Shown: positions 1 to 5,655 of the stretch, in pieces
Position numbering within the stretch: the first letter of the stretch is position 1
Layout of the letters: each line of letters starts with the position of its first letter
Origin: Patescibacteria group bacterium
GTDB lineage: Bacteria > Patescibacteriota > Minisyncoccia > Phycocordibacterales > UBA2100
Direction: 5' to 3'
Assembly: GCA_024654485.1 (NCBI GenBank)
Contig: JANLHO010000027.1
Coordinates: 1-6,715 of the forward strand
DNA: 6,715 nt
Position numbers and translations under genes: made by a program
The notes under the pieces: generated by a model
Database searches by the model: none
What the model saw: the letters and a program-made list of their open reading frames with translations, nothing else
What the model was told of the DNA's origin: nothing

Positions 1-566
1 AGCGCCTCACCCCACCACACGAGCTGATCAAGGAGTCCGCCAACTCGCGGAGTATATGGCGCGAATATCTCATCGTCTGCCTTCCCTTCCTGCGATGCCA
101 CTATCACATCGTAGGGCATGTGGATTGCATTCCTGATCGGAGCCATCTGGAGCTCCACGGCCACCTGGCGAAGCTGCTCCACCGTGCGCGCGCCCATGGC
201 GCTGCCGTACGTGACGAACCCGACAGGCTTCTCGTTCCACTCCTGATAGACATAATCAAGCGCGTTCTTGAGGACGGCCGGGTAGCCGTGGTTGTATTCG
301 GGCGCGATGATGACGAAAGCGTCCGCCTCGGCTATCTTCTTGGTCCAGCGCGATACCGCCTTATCGGTATACGGCTCCTGCTTGTAGCTGGGGCTTACGG
401 CCTCCTTGAAGAAAGGCATCTCGTAATCGCGCAGGTCCAGAAGCTCCGATTCCATATCATCGCGTTTGCCGGCTTCGGCCAGTATCCACCTTCCCGGCTT
501 CTCGCTGAAACGCCCCTCTCGCGTGGAGCCCAGTATTATCTTTATTTTTAGTTTGTCTTTTGACAT
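1..566 (-). CDS. NAD(P)H-dependent FMN reductase-like flavoprotein, C-terminus cut by window edge
   Basis: Translated from ATG at 566, this gives 188 codons with no stop before the left edge, so the C-terminus is missing. The start reads MSKDKLKIKIILGSTREGRF: a beta strand followed by GSTREGR, the FMN-phosphate-binding loop of the flavodoxin-like NADPH-dependent FMN reductase family. Near residues 104-120 is PEYNHGYPAVLKNALDYV, the family's most conserved stretch, which contacts the flavin. Further on, GFVTYGSAMGARTVEQLR matches the third phosphate/isoalloxazine region. Family members are cytosolic and reduce FMN, quinones, azo dyes or metal ions with NAD(P)H; the substrate here cannot be read from sequence. 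No Shine-Dalgarno sequence precedes the ATG. The gene is divergent from an HxlR-type regulator, a pairing typical of quinone/electrophile-responsive reductases, so it is probably that regulator's target. Confidence 0.9.
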   Translation of the reverse strand, partial: MSKDKLKIKIILGSTREGRFSEKPGRWILAEAGKRDDMESELLDLRDYEMPFFKEAVSPSYKQEPYTDKAVSRWTKKIAEADAFVIIAPEYNHGYPAVLKNALDYVYQEWNEKPVGFVTYGSAMGARTVEQLRQVAVELQMAPIRNAIHMPYDVIVASQEGKADDEIFAPYTPRVGGLLDQLVWWGEA

Positions 567-643
567 ATATTACGGTTGCATTAGAGACGTCTAAACTTGA
601 ACTGATAATGTCGTCGTCGCATGACTTGATGGATGTGATATGA

Positions 644-671
644 AGTATATCCTATGACTTTACATTGTAAA
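644..671 (-). promoter_or_regulatory. Probable sigma70-type promoter of the FMN reductase gene
   Basis: Reading the minus strand, TTTACA (671-666) and TATACT (649-644) are separated by 16 bp, each one mismatch from consensus. Transcription would start near 637, leaving a leader of about 70 nt before the ATG at 566. The -35 box lies inside the inverted repeat 656-674, so a protein bound there would block RNA polymerase. This is the best promoter match in the spacer. It is prediction only. Confidence 0.5.
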
Positions 672-674
672 GTC
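656..674. promoter_or_regulatory. Inverted-repeat operator candidate for the HxlR-type regulator
   Basis: GACTTTAC and GTAAAGTC form a perfect 8-bp inverted repeat around a 3-bp ATT centre. The 19-bp size and dyad symmetry suit a dimeric winged-helix regulator, and the position between a divergent reductase and an HxlR gene is where such an operator is expected. It covers the -35 of the reductase promoter and sits about 40 bp upstream of the likely regulator start point. Repression of the reductase is therefore the more direct prediction; the effect on the regulator's own gene is less clear. Confidence 0.55.
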
Positions 675-692
675 GCGAGAATGTGGATAGCG

Positions 693-701
693 TGATATAG
701 T
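693..701 (+). promoter_or_regulatory. Extended -10 element for the HxlR gene
   Basis: TG-A-TATAGT is an extended -10 (TGnTATAAT with one mismatch). No good -35 is seen at the usual distance. The predicted start site is near 708, only a few bases before ATG 712, so the mRNA would be leaderless or nearly so. This supports ATG 712 over the in-frame GTG at 700. Confidence 0.35.
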
Positions 702-711
702 GTGGCTGTCT

Positions 712-1041
712 ATGCTTCGGACACCGCGCCAAAGAAAGAACCTCTGCCGCTCCTGCCCCATAGCCCGCGCGGCCGACCTCGTGGGCGATTCGGTGAGCCT
801 GCTTATCGTGCGCGACCTCCTGATGAGACCGCAGCGATTTACCGACCTTGAGCTGGCCCTGCAGGGCGTGAGCTCGCGGACCATCTGCAACAAGCTAAAA
901 AGGCTGGAGAAGTCGGGCATCGTCTCGCGCGCGCCGAATTCCGCCCAGTATCCCCGCGTGGACTACCGCCTCACCAAAAAAGGCAGGGCCCTCGGACCGG
1001 TCGTCAGATCCATGGGCGCATACGGGAAAAAATATCTCTAG
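712..1041 (+). CDS. HxlR/DUF24-family winged-helix transcriptional regulator
   Basis: A 109-residue protein, usual length for the family. It has the HxlR layout: CPIARAADLVG near the N-terminus, LLIVRDLL, RFTDLELALQGVSSRTICNK covering the helix-turn-helix (recognition helix about residues 54-69), then the wing ending PRVDYRLTKKGRAL. The conserved redox-sensing Cys before Pro is C15; a second Cys at C12 makes a CxxC pair that could form a disulfide or bind metal. The usual GxxW after the first helix is GDSV here, so the family Trp is missing. In Bacillus the family member YodB senses quinones/diamide through Cys and represses azoreductase and nitroreductase genes; a similar role on the divergent FMN reductase is inferred. 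An in-frame GTG at 700 is the alternative start, but it lies within the -10 element. No Shine-Dalgarno is seen. Confidence 0.9.
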   Translation: MLRTPRQRKNLCRSCPIARAADLVGDSVSLLIVRDLLMRPQRFTDLELALQGVSSRTICNKLKRLEKSGIVSRAPNSAQYPRVDYRLTKKGRALGPVVRSMGAYGKKYL

Positions 1042-1054
1042 TGTGTAGCAGCGC

Positions 1055-1094
1055 GAGAAAAGTATATACTATGGTATATACCATAGTACATACT
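1055..1094 (-). terminator. 34-bp palindrome plus T-run: possible terminator of tRNA-Gly
   Basis: Positions 1061-1094 pair in 16 of 17 positions around a centre between 1077 and 1078; only 1066/1089 is mismatched. On the minus strand it is followed by TTTTCT (1060-1055) and lies 15 nt past the tRNA CCA end, the right place and polarity for an intrinsic terminator. Against this, the stem is AT-rich and has almost no loop. It can also be read as three 10-bp palindromes (AGTATATACT, GGTATATACC, AGTACATACT), each separated by AT, which looks like a protein-binding array. On the plus strand it lies 19 nt past the HxlR stop but has no T-run. Confidence 0.4.
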
Positions 1095-1109
1095 ACCAAT
1101 ACCCGATTT

Positions 1110-1183
1110 TGGTGCGGAATACGAGAATCGAACTCGTGCTTACTGCTTGGGAAGCAGTCGTTCTGCCACTAAACTAATTCCGC
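1110..1183 (-). tRNA. tRNA-Gly, anticodon CCC, CCA encoded
   Basis: A complete cloverleaf can be drawn on the minus strand. The acceptor stem is GCGGAAT/ATTCCGC with discriminator A at 1113 and encoded CCA at 1112-1110. The D arm GTTT...GAAC has loop AGTGGCA. The anticodon stem ACTGC/GCAGT encloses loop TTCCCAA, giving anticodon CCC, which reads the GGG glycine codon. The variable loop has four bases. The T arm ACGAG/CTCGT has loop TTCGATT. The gene is 74 nt including CCA, normal for tRNA-Gly. No intron. It probably has its own promoter, since the predicted start site lies two or three bases before its 5' end. Confidence 0.97.
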
Positions 1184-1192
1184 AGAAAACAC

Positions 1193-1219
1193 ATAATACC
1201 ACCGGAACCCAATTCTCAA
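1193..1219 (-). promoter_or_regulatory. Probable promoter of tRNA-Gly
   Basis: On the minus strand TTGAGA (1219-1214) and TATTAT (1198-1193) are separated by 15 bp, shorter than the ideal 17. The -10 places the start about 2-3 nt upstream of the mature tRNA 5' end at 1183, as is common for tRNA genes with very short leaders. Confidence 0.4.
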
Positions 1220-1267
1220 GCGAGGGCAGATGCGGTCTTTTCCCGGCTTCGCGGGCGTCTCGGCGTT

Positions 1268-1397
1268 GCGAGGCGAACCTTGTGTATTTCCGGACCTCGC
1301 GCAGCGGGCAAAGCAACGTAATCAAAATCGCGCAGTGGTGATACGGTCGCAATCACACTCGGACGTGTCGTCCGGAAATACACGGGGTTCGCCGAGC
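1268..1397. repeat. Long imperfect inverted repeat in the gene-free stretch 1184-1428
   Basis: The stretch between the FtsB-like stop and the tRNA promoter holds no credible gene. Arms 1268-1295 and 1370-1397 match as inverted copies in 24 of 28 positions; the inner part, TTTCCGGAC against GTCCGGAAA, is perfect. The arms enclose 74 bp. Each arm can instead form a local hairpin: GCGAGG 1268-1273 with CCTCGC 1295-1300, and CGGACG 1360-1365 with CGTCCG 1369-1374. There is no T-run on either side, so it is not a standard terminator. It could be a small miniature element, a structured RNA or a processing signal. I do not recognise it. Confidence 0.55.
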
Positions 1398-1428
1398 GTA
1401 TCTGTCGTGCGTTTAGACGAGCGCTCCC

Positions 1429-1824
1429 CTACCACCACGGGAAAGTCTGATGCAACCATTCCACAAAGGCCGACGAGCTTGCGGTCTGCTGCGGCTGCGC
1501 GGGCCTGTCCACGATGACGATGAGTCCCTCACCCTTCGCGGCGAGCGCGTATTGTTGGCGCAAGGCGGCCTCCTTGCCGCGCTCGCTTTCCAGGTCGGCT
1601 ATGTCCCGCGTGAGCTGCGCCTCGCGCTGCGCGAGGTCATCGGCCTGTATCTGAGCCTCCCGCATAAGCTCGGCCGCCTCCCTCTCTTTTTTGTAGGTAT
1701 TCCATACTCCGAATCCGGCCGCTACGGTCAATGCTATCAAAAAACCAAGCAAGAGCCTGCGACCCAATAGCCGCACGGGATCGCCTCGTTGCCGTGCCGT
1801 GGACATACGGTATAATTTTACCAT
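1429..1824 (-). CDS. FtsB/DivIC-like septum formation initiator
   Basis: A 131-residue single-pass membrane protein with the family architecture: short basic cytoplasmic N-terminus (residues 1-21), one transmembrane helix (about 22-42, LLLGFLIALTVAAGFGVW), a charged coiled coil (about 45-93), then KEAALRQQYALAAKGEGLIVIVD. That last segment fits the FtsB/DivIC ending, in which a short helix precedes a Gly-Glu turn and a hydrophobic strand. Family members join FtsL and FtsQ outside the membrane to help activate septal wall synthesis. The tail FVEWLHQTFPWW is Trp-rich. ATG at 1806 (residue 7) is an equally possible start: TAAAAT at 1820-1815 would then give a leaderless mRNA. Neither ATG has a Shine-Dalgarno. 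The gene diverges from the small membrane protein gene and shares its promoter region. Confidence 0.8.
   Translation of the reverse strand: MVKLYRMSTARQRGDPVRLLGRRLLLGFLIALTVAAGFGVWNTYKKEREAAELMREAQIQADDLAQREAQLTRDIADLESERGKEAALRQQYALAAKGEGLIVIVDRPAQPQQTASSSAFVEWLHQTFPWW
1789..1816 (+). promoter_or_regulatory. Sigma70-type promoter for the small membrane protein gene
   Basis: TTGCCG (1789-1794) and a perfect TATAAT (1811-1816) are separated by 16 bp. Transcription would begin around 1823, just before the mini-ORF ATG at 1826 and about 32 nt before ATG 1855. The element lies at the start of the divergent FtsB-like gene, so firing in the two directions probably interferes. Confidence 0.5.
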
Positions 1825-1825
1825 T

Positions 1826-1858
1826 ATGAACAGCGTAGCAATCCGAGCGAAGATATGA
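1826..1858 (+). other. Upstream 10-codon mini-ORF ending in an ATGA overlap
   Basis: ATG at 1826 opens a 10-residue reading frame (MNSVAIRAKI). Its TGA (1856-1858) overlaps the ATG of the small membrane protein gene (1855-1857) as ATGA, the arrangement used for translational coupling. Given the TATAAT at 1811-1816, the mini-ORF would sit almost at the mRNA 5' end. It may serve as a leader that delivers ribosomes to a gene with only a weak ribosome-binding site. It could also be chance. Confidence 0.3.
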
Positions 1859-1986
1859 GTTTTCTATTTGATAAACGAACAAAAAAGGTGCTGCACGCCG
1901 TATCGGCCGTCGTAGCCGTCGTGGTGTCTCTCAGCATGATAGTGTTCTTCGCCCCCGGCCTCGTTACTTGGTTCGCCTCTTTCTAG
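1855..1986 (+). CDS. Small single-pass membrane protein, function unknown
   Basis: A 43-residue ORF. It starts MSFLFDKRTKKVLHAVSAVV: a short basic N-terminus, then one continuous hydrophobic segment (about residues 14-38, rich in Val, Ala and Ser, ending FFAPGLVTWF) and the C-terminus ASF. This predicts a single helix with the basic end in the cytoplasm. It has a convincing promoter (TATAAT at 1811-1816), a weak GAAG five to eight bases before the ATG, and an ATGA overlap with an upstream mini-ORF. It is too short for standard gene callers. It ends 9 bp before the stop of the opposing lepA gene, with no space for a separate terminator. I do not recognise a named family. The divergent FtsB-like gene hints at a cell-envelope role, which is inference from position. 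Confidence 0.6.
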   Translation: MSFLFDKRTKKVLHAVSAVVAVVVSLSMIVFFAPGLVTWFASF

Positions 1987-1995
1987 CGCAGAGCG

Positions 1996-3870
1996 TCAGC
2001 TCTCACGCACGACCTTTAGGAAGACATCGTGGGGTATGTTGACCTTGCCACGTGCAAGCATTTTTTTCTTGCCGCGCTTCTGTTTTTCCAGCAACTTCAT
2101 CTTGCGCGTAATGTCCCCGCCATACAGATATCCCGTCACGTCCTTGCGCAGCGCCGATTTGCGACGCGCCGCTATGATGCGGCCGCTTGTCTTGGCCTGT
2201 ATTTTCAGCTCAAATAGCTGGCGCGGAAGAAGTTTTTCCAATCGCTCCACCATGGCCTCCGCCTCGTGCTGCACCTTCCTGCGCGAAACGATGCGCGCGA
2301 ATGCGGGCACAGGCTCTTCCGCCACGAGTACATCCAGTCGCACCACGTCGGCCTTCCGCATCCCTATCATTTCATAAGAGAGTGAGGCGAAGCCCGAAGA
2401 GATGCTTTTCAGGCGGTCAAAAAAGCCCCTCATCAGCTCGCGCAGCGGCATCTCCGCGGCGAGCTGAACCGAGCCGAGCGGCAGCGTTTCCGTCTCCCCC
2501 ACCTGTGCCTCGTGGTCGTACAAAAGCTGGGTAACCGCGCCCAGATAAGCGGCCGGCGTGATCACGACCACCCGCGCCCACATTTCCCTTACCTCCGTGG
2601 CGGAGCCTTCTTCCGGAAATCGGGAGGGTGCGTATATCTCTTCCACTTTGCCGTTCTGATGCACGACCTCGTAAACGGTAGTCGGCATGGTCACTACGAG
2701 CGCGAGATTGAATTCCCTTCGCAATCGCTCTATAACTATCTCAAGGTGCAGCATACCTAAAAATCCGCACCGGAATCCTTTACCCATGACGCCCGAGGAT
2801 TCTTCTTCATATGAAAGCGAAGAGTCCGAGAGGCGTAGCCGCTCCAGCGACTGACGCAATACCGGCAAGTCGTCTTGCGATTCGGGATACACGCTCGCCC
2901 AGATGACAGGAGTCGGCTTCTCGTACCCGGGCAGTGCGGGCACCGGATGCCGCGCCGACGTGATAGTGTCGCCTACGCTTGCAACTCCCGGCTTCTTTAC
3001 GCCCGTGACTATGTACCCTATCTCTCCCTCGCTGAGCGACTCCGCGGCGGCTTCGTCGGGTATCAGTATACCCACTTCAAGCGCATTGAAGGAAACTCCC
3101 GCAGCGCAAAATTTGAGCGTATCGCCTTTCTTTATTGACCCTTCAAAAACACGCAGATACACGATGACGCCCCGATGGTCAGAGTAATCAAAATCAAAGA
3201 TGAGCGCTTGTAGTCCCTTGCCCTCTTTCTCCACGGCAACCCTGCGCTGCGAAGGGGCGGGAATTCTCTCTACTACGGCATTCAGAACGGCTGCGACACC
3301 CTCGCCCGTCCGTCCTGAAGAGTGAAGCACGCTGTCCTCGGGCACTCCCAAGAGGAGCGCAAGTTCGCTCACGATATCCGCCGTACGCGCGTTCGGGGAA
3401 TCCACCTTGGAAACTACGGGGATGATGGGCAAATGAAGGCGTTTGGCGACAGCGAGGACCGAGAGCGTCTGCGCTTGTACCCCCTGTGTCGCATCCACCA
3501 AGAGCACCACGCCCTCCACCGCAGTAAGTGCGCGCGAAACCTCGTATGCAAAGTCCACATGCCCCGGCGTATCTATCAAATTCAGAACGTATTCTGAATT
3601 TGAAGAGCCATGAGCCGAGGGGCCGGAGCCACGAGCTTGTGCTTCGTGCTCCGGATCTCCTGTCTCCTCATGGTATTTCCATACCATACGCACCGGCTGC
3701 ATCTTTATCGTGATGCCGCGCTCGCGCTCAAGCTCCATGCGATCCAATACCTGCTCCTGCATGCGGCGTGCCGGTATCGTACCGGTCAACTCAAGCATGC
3801 GATCGGCCAGAGTGCTCTTGCCGTGGTCTATGTGTGCGATGATGCTGAAATTTCTTATATGGTCCTGCAT
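1996..3870 (-). CDS. lepA: Elongation factor 4 (LepA), translational GTPase
   Basis: A 624-residue protein, about 25 longer than Escherichia coli LepA. Visible GTPase motifs: P-loop AHIDHGKST (12-20), RGIT (51-54), DTPGH with the catalytic-type His (100-104), SKVD (154-157, normally NKxD) and SGRTG for the G5 loop. Domain II and the EF-G-like domains follow (FRCGFLGMLHLEIVIERLRR is typical). The LepA-specific C-terminal domain ends YLYGGDITRKMKLLEKQKRG...VFLKVVRES. EF4 binds ribosomes and is proposed to rescue or back-translocate stalled complexes. Two oddities: an insert of about 20 residues between G2 and G3 (about 67-92, Gly/Ser/His/Glu-rich), encoded by hairpin-forming DNA, and Ser replacing the Asn of NKxD. 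It starts 15 nt after the murJ stop without a Shine-Dalgarno, so it is probably cotranscribed. The start is fixed by the standard LepA N-terminus (RNFSIIAHIDHG). Confidence 0.97.
   Translation of the reverse strand: MQDHIRNFSIIAHIDHGKSTLADRMLELTGTIPARRMQEQVLDRMELERERGITIKMQPVRMVWKYHEETGDPEHEAQARGSGPSAHGSSNSEYVLNLIDTPGHVDFAYEVSRALTAVEGVVLLVDATQGVQAQTLSVLAVAKRLHLPIIPVVSKVDSPNARTADIVSELALLLGVPEDSVLHSSGRTGEGVAAVLNAVVERIPAPSQRRVAVEKEGKGLQALIFDFDYSDHRGVIVYLRVFEGSIKKGDTLKFCAAGVSFNALEVGILIPDEAAAESLSEGEIGYIVTGVKKPGVASVGDTITSARHPVPALPGYEKPTPVIWASVYPESQDDLPVLRQSLERLRLSDSSLSYEEESSGVMGKGFRCGFLGMLHLEIVIERLRREFNLALVVTMPTTVYEVVHQNGKVEEIYAPSRFPEEGSATEVREMWARVVVITPAAYLGAVTQLLYDHEAQVGETETLPLGSVQLAAEMPLRELMRGFFDRLKSISSGFASLSYEMIGMRKADVVRLDVLVAEEPVPAFARIVSRRKVQHEAEAMVERLEKLLPRQLFELKIQAKTSGRIIAARRKSALRKDVTGYLYGGDITRKMKLLEKQKRGKKKMLARGKVNIPHDVFLKVVRES
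3576..3603. repeat. Perfect 12-bp inverted repeat with 4-base loop inside lepA
   Basis: TCAAATTCAGAA (3576-3587), loop CGTA, then its exact reverse complement (3592-3603). It encodes LepA residues 90-98, the end of the extra linker and the strand leading into DTPGH. A perfect 12-bp stem with a tetraloop is rarely expected by chance in a window of this size. It lies four bases from the second, longer hairpin. Confidence 0.75.
3608..3673. repeat. Long imperfect hairpin encoding the extra LepA linker
   Basis: Inner arms CCGGAGC-C-ACGA (3623-3634) and TCGTGCTCCGG (3644-3654) pair over 11 bp with one bulged base. Outer arms CCATGAG (3608-3614) and CTCATGG (3667-3673) pair over 7 bp. The 66-bp stem-loop covers LepA residues 66-88, almost the same segment as the family-atypical insert. 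This resembles in-frame palindromic elements within genes, such as the Rickettsia palindromic elements; the comparison is by analogy only. Confidence 0.55.
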
Positions 3871-3885
3871 AGAAAAATGGGGTCG

Positions 3886-5586
3886 CTATGAGATGGATGA
3901 CGAGCTTTCTTCCGCCGAAGCGACGGCCTCGCTCGGTATTTCTGTGCGCCACAGTCTCGCGCGCAATCCCGCGATTGTCTCGCCGTATTCACGGCTGCCG
4001 AGCGCGTACGCCGCGAGCGCGGCGGCAATGATACCGCAAATCCCCCCAAAAAGCCCCCTGGCAAACACCGATAGAGTCGTGGAATGCAGGTCTATCGGTC
4101 CGGCAAGGAATAGCGCTGCATAGGCGACGCCCCCCGCGGCAAACGCCATAAGAGCGCTCTCCCCCGCAGTGCGCCGTACGCGTATCCAGAATCCCTTGAA
4201 TCGCCAGTTGAAATGCACTGCGAGGACGACCGACCCGGCTATCGCGACGGAAGCGTACGCGAAGGCAAGCGTGAGCACGTCGCTCCCGGGCACGCCCGCG
4301 ACACGCAGTAGACCCTGCGTAAAGTCGGCTATGAACGTGCTTTTGAAAACACCGAGAGAAAGAACGCCCATCGCTATCATCCCTGATGCGCTTGCGAGAG
4401 ATACGGCGAAAGGAATCATCGTACGCCCCGCGGCATAGTATCCGCGAACCAGCAGGAGGGTCAGTCCTTGGGCCGGCAGAGAAATGGCGAAGAGCGCGAG
4501 AGCCGCAGCGGTTAGGCGGGTGTCCGTCCAGTCAAACGAGCCGCTTCCCAATATGACGCGCACAATGTACGCGCGCAGCACGATGATGAGCGCGCACGCC
4601 GGCAGCGACCAGAAGAAGACATAGCGCGCCGCGGTCGCTACGTATCCTACGAAAGTGTCGCGTGCGCCTCTTGATATGGCCGCAGCAAGTATTGGAAATG
4701 CCGCGACCGAATAAGACGCGCCTATCACTGCAAGCGGTACCGACTGCAGATTGTACGAGAACATAAAAATGGCAATAGAGCCGCTCGCAAGCCCCCCCGC
4801 GAGCGCGGTCAGTCCTATGAAGGCGATCTGGTTCATTGAGAGCGCAAGCGCGCGCGGGATGGAGATGGCGATCGTCCTGTAGAAAGCGCGCGGATCCCGA
4901 AGCCGAGGAACGGCGCGGAAAAACCCGTCGGAGAATGCCGACGGCATCTGTATGCCGAAGTGCATCGCAGCTCCGAGCACAACTCCCCATGCGAGTCCGG
5001 CGATACCAAAAATCGGGTATAGCACCAGCGTCCCGAATATTATCCCCGCATTGTACAGAAGCGGCGATATTGAATAGAGCCAGTAACGATGCCGCGATTG
5101 CGTTATGCCGGCAATAATGTTGGACAATCCGAGCAAAATGGGCTGCAGGAGCATGATGCGGGTAAGCACGACGAGCATCGGCAAATGTCCCGCCTCTAGA
5201 AATGCCGGAAAAAGCGCGCGCAGAGCTGCGGGTGCCGCAAGCGCCGCCACTCCCGCAACAATGACGGCAAGCAGTGAGAAGCCCGCAACGATCGTATCAA
5301 TGTAGTCCTTCTGCTCGGCGGACGTACGTCGCACCAGCTCCGGTATCAGTATGTAAACGGATACCAAAGCACCCGTGCCGACGAAAATAAGATCGGGGAT
5401 GCGGAATGCCGCATAGTAGAGATCCAGCGTCACCCCCGCGCCAAAAGAATGCGCGAGCAAACGATCGCGCAGCAGAGCAAGAAGAGAAGAAAGGAGCGCG
5501 GAGGCGGCAAGGACGTAGAAGGCCGCGTGAAGGCCTCTCACCTCGTGGGAAAGCAACCTTAGCGCTCGAGTGGAGAGTGCGATCAT
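3886..5586 (-). CDS. murJ: MurJ-family lipid II flippase
   Basis: A 566-residue polytopic membrane protein from ATG 5586, somewhat longer than Escherichia coli MurJ (about 510). The N-terminus RLLSHEVRGLHAAFYVLAAS leads into LLRDRLLAHSFGAG and LDLYYAAFRIPDLIF (residues about 35-70), the characteristic MurJ/MviN start. R40 and D55 appear to match functionally important MurJ residues R24 and D39, while the position of E. coli R18 appears to be Ser. Many hydrophobic helices follow, consistent with the 14-helix MOP-type fold, then a hydrophilic cytoplasmic tail of about 30 residues rich in Ser and Glu. It moves lipid II across the membrane for peptidoglycan synthesis. An in-frame ATG at 5631 would add 15 Arg/Ala/Pro-rich residues unlike the family and would place an 8-bp GC hairpin inside the coding region, so ATG 5586 is preferred. 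No Shine-Dalgarno at either. It lies 69 nt after the TPR gene and 15 nt before lepA. Confidence 0.93.
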   Translation of the reverse strand: MIALSTRALRLLSHEVRGLHAAFYVLAASALLSSLLALLRDRLLAHSFGAGVTLDLYYAAFRIPDLIFVGTGALVSVYILIPELVRRTSAEQKDYIDTIVAGFSLLAVIVAGVAALAAPAALRALFPAFLEAGHLPMLVVLTRIMLLQPILLGLSNIIAGITQSRHRYWLYSISPLLYNAGIIFGTLVLYPIFGIAGLAWGVVLGAAMHFGIQMPSAFSDGFFRAVPRLRDPRAFYRTIAISIPRALALSMNQIAFIGLTALAGGLASGSIAIFMFSYNLQSVPLAVIGASYSVAAFPILAAAISRGARDTFVGYVATAARYVFFWSLPACALIIVLRAYIVRVILGSGSFDWTDTRLTAAALALFAISLPAQGLTLLLVRGYYAAGRTMIPFAVSLASASGMIAMGVLSLGVFKSTFIADFTQGLLRVAGVPGSDVLTLAFAYASVAIAGSVVLAVHFNWRFKGFWIRVRRTAGESALMAFAAGGVAYAALFLAGPIDLHSTTLSVFARGLFGGICGIIAAALAAYALGSREYGETIAGLRARLWRTEIPSEAVASAEESSSSIS

Positions 5587-5607
5587 ACGGCGTCGTGCGG
5601 GCCCCGA

Positions 5608-5627
5608 GGCCGCGCGCGTGCGCGGCC
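5608..5627 (-). promoter_or_regulatory. GC-rich hairpin upstream of murJ
   Basis: GGCCGCGC/GCGCGGCC form a perfect 8-bp stem with a 4-base loop, 21 nt before ATG 5586. A second small hairpin (ATGCG/CGCAT, 5638-5651) lies between it and the TPR stop at 5656. No T-run follows, so a terminator is unlikely. As RNA they could protect mRNA ends, mark a processing site or limit read-through from the TPR gene. Their position favours the shorter murJ start. Confidence 0.4.
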
Positions 5628-5655
5628 GCATTTGCGCATGCGGGTACGCATATGT

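Noticed and set aside
120..551. Plus-strand open frame of 143 codons
   Set aside because: Antisense to the FMN reductase, whose family motifs are clear. It lacks recognisable motifs and a plausible start region.
585..592. AGACGTCT palindrome in the reductase leader as a second operator
   Set aside because: An 8-bp palindrome is common by chance and differs in sequence from the dyad at 656-674.
1242..1255. CCCG...CGGG hairpin as a terminator
   Set aside because: The T-run lies before the stem on the plus strand, and only A residues follow on the minus strand, so the polarity is wrong for termination.
1268..1397. Integron attC site
   Set aside because: The arms lack proper R/L core sites (RYYYAAC...GTTRRRY), and no integrase or cassette pattern is present.
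1140..1517. Several short open frames over the tRNA and the gene-free stretch
   Set aside because: Those on both strands overlap the tRNA or the inverted repeat, show no domain-like pattern and have no ribosome-binding site.
3710..4123. Plus-strand open frame crossing the murJ-lepA junction
   Set aside because: Antisense to two well-supported genes and of low-complexity composition.
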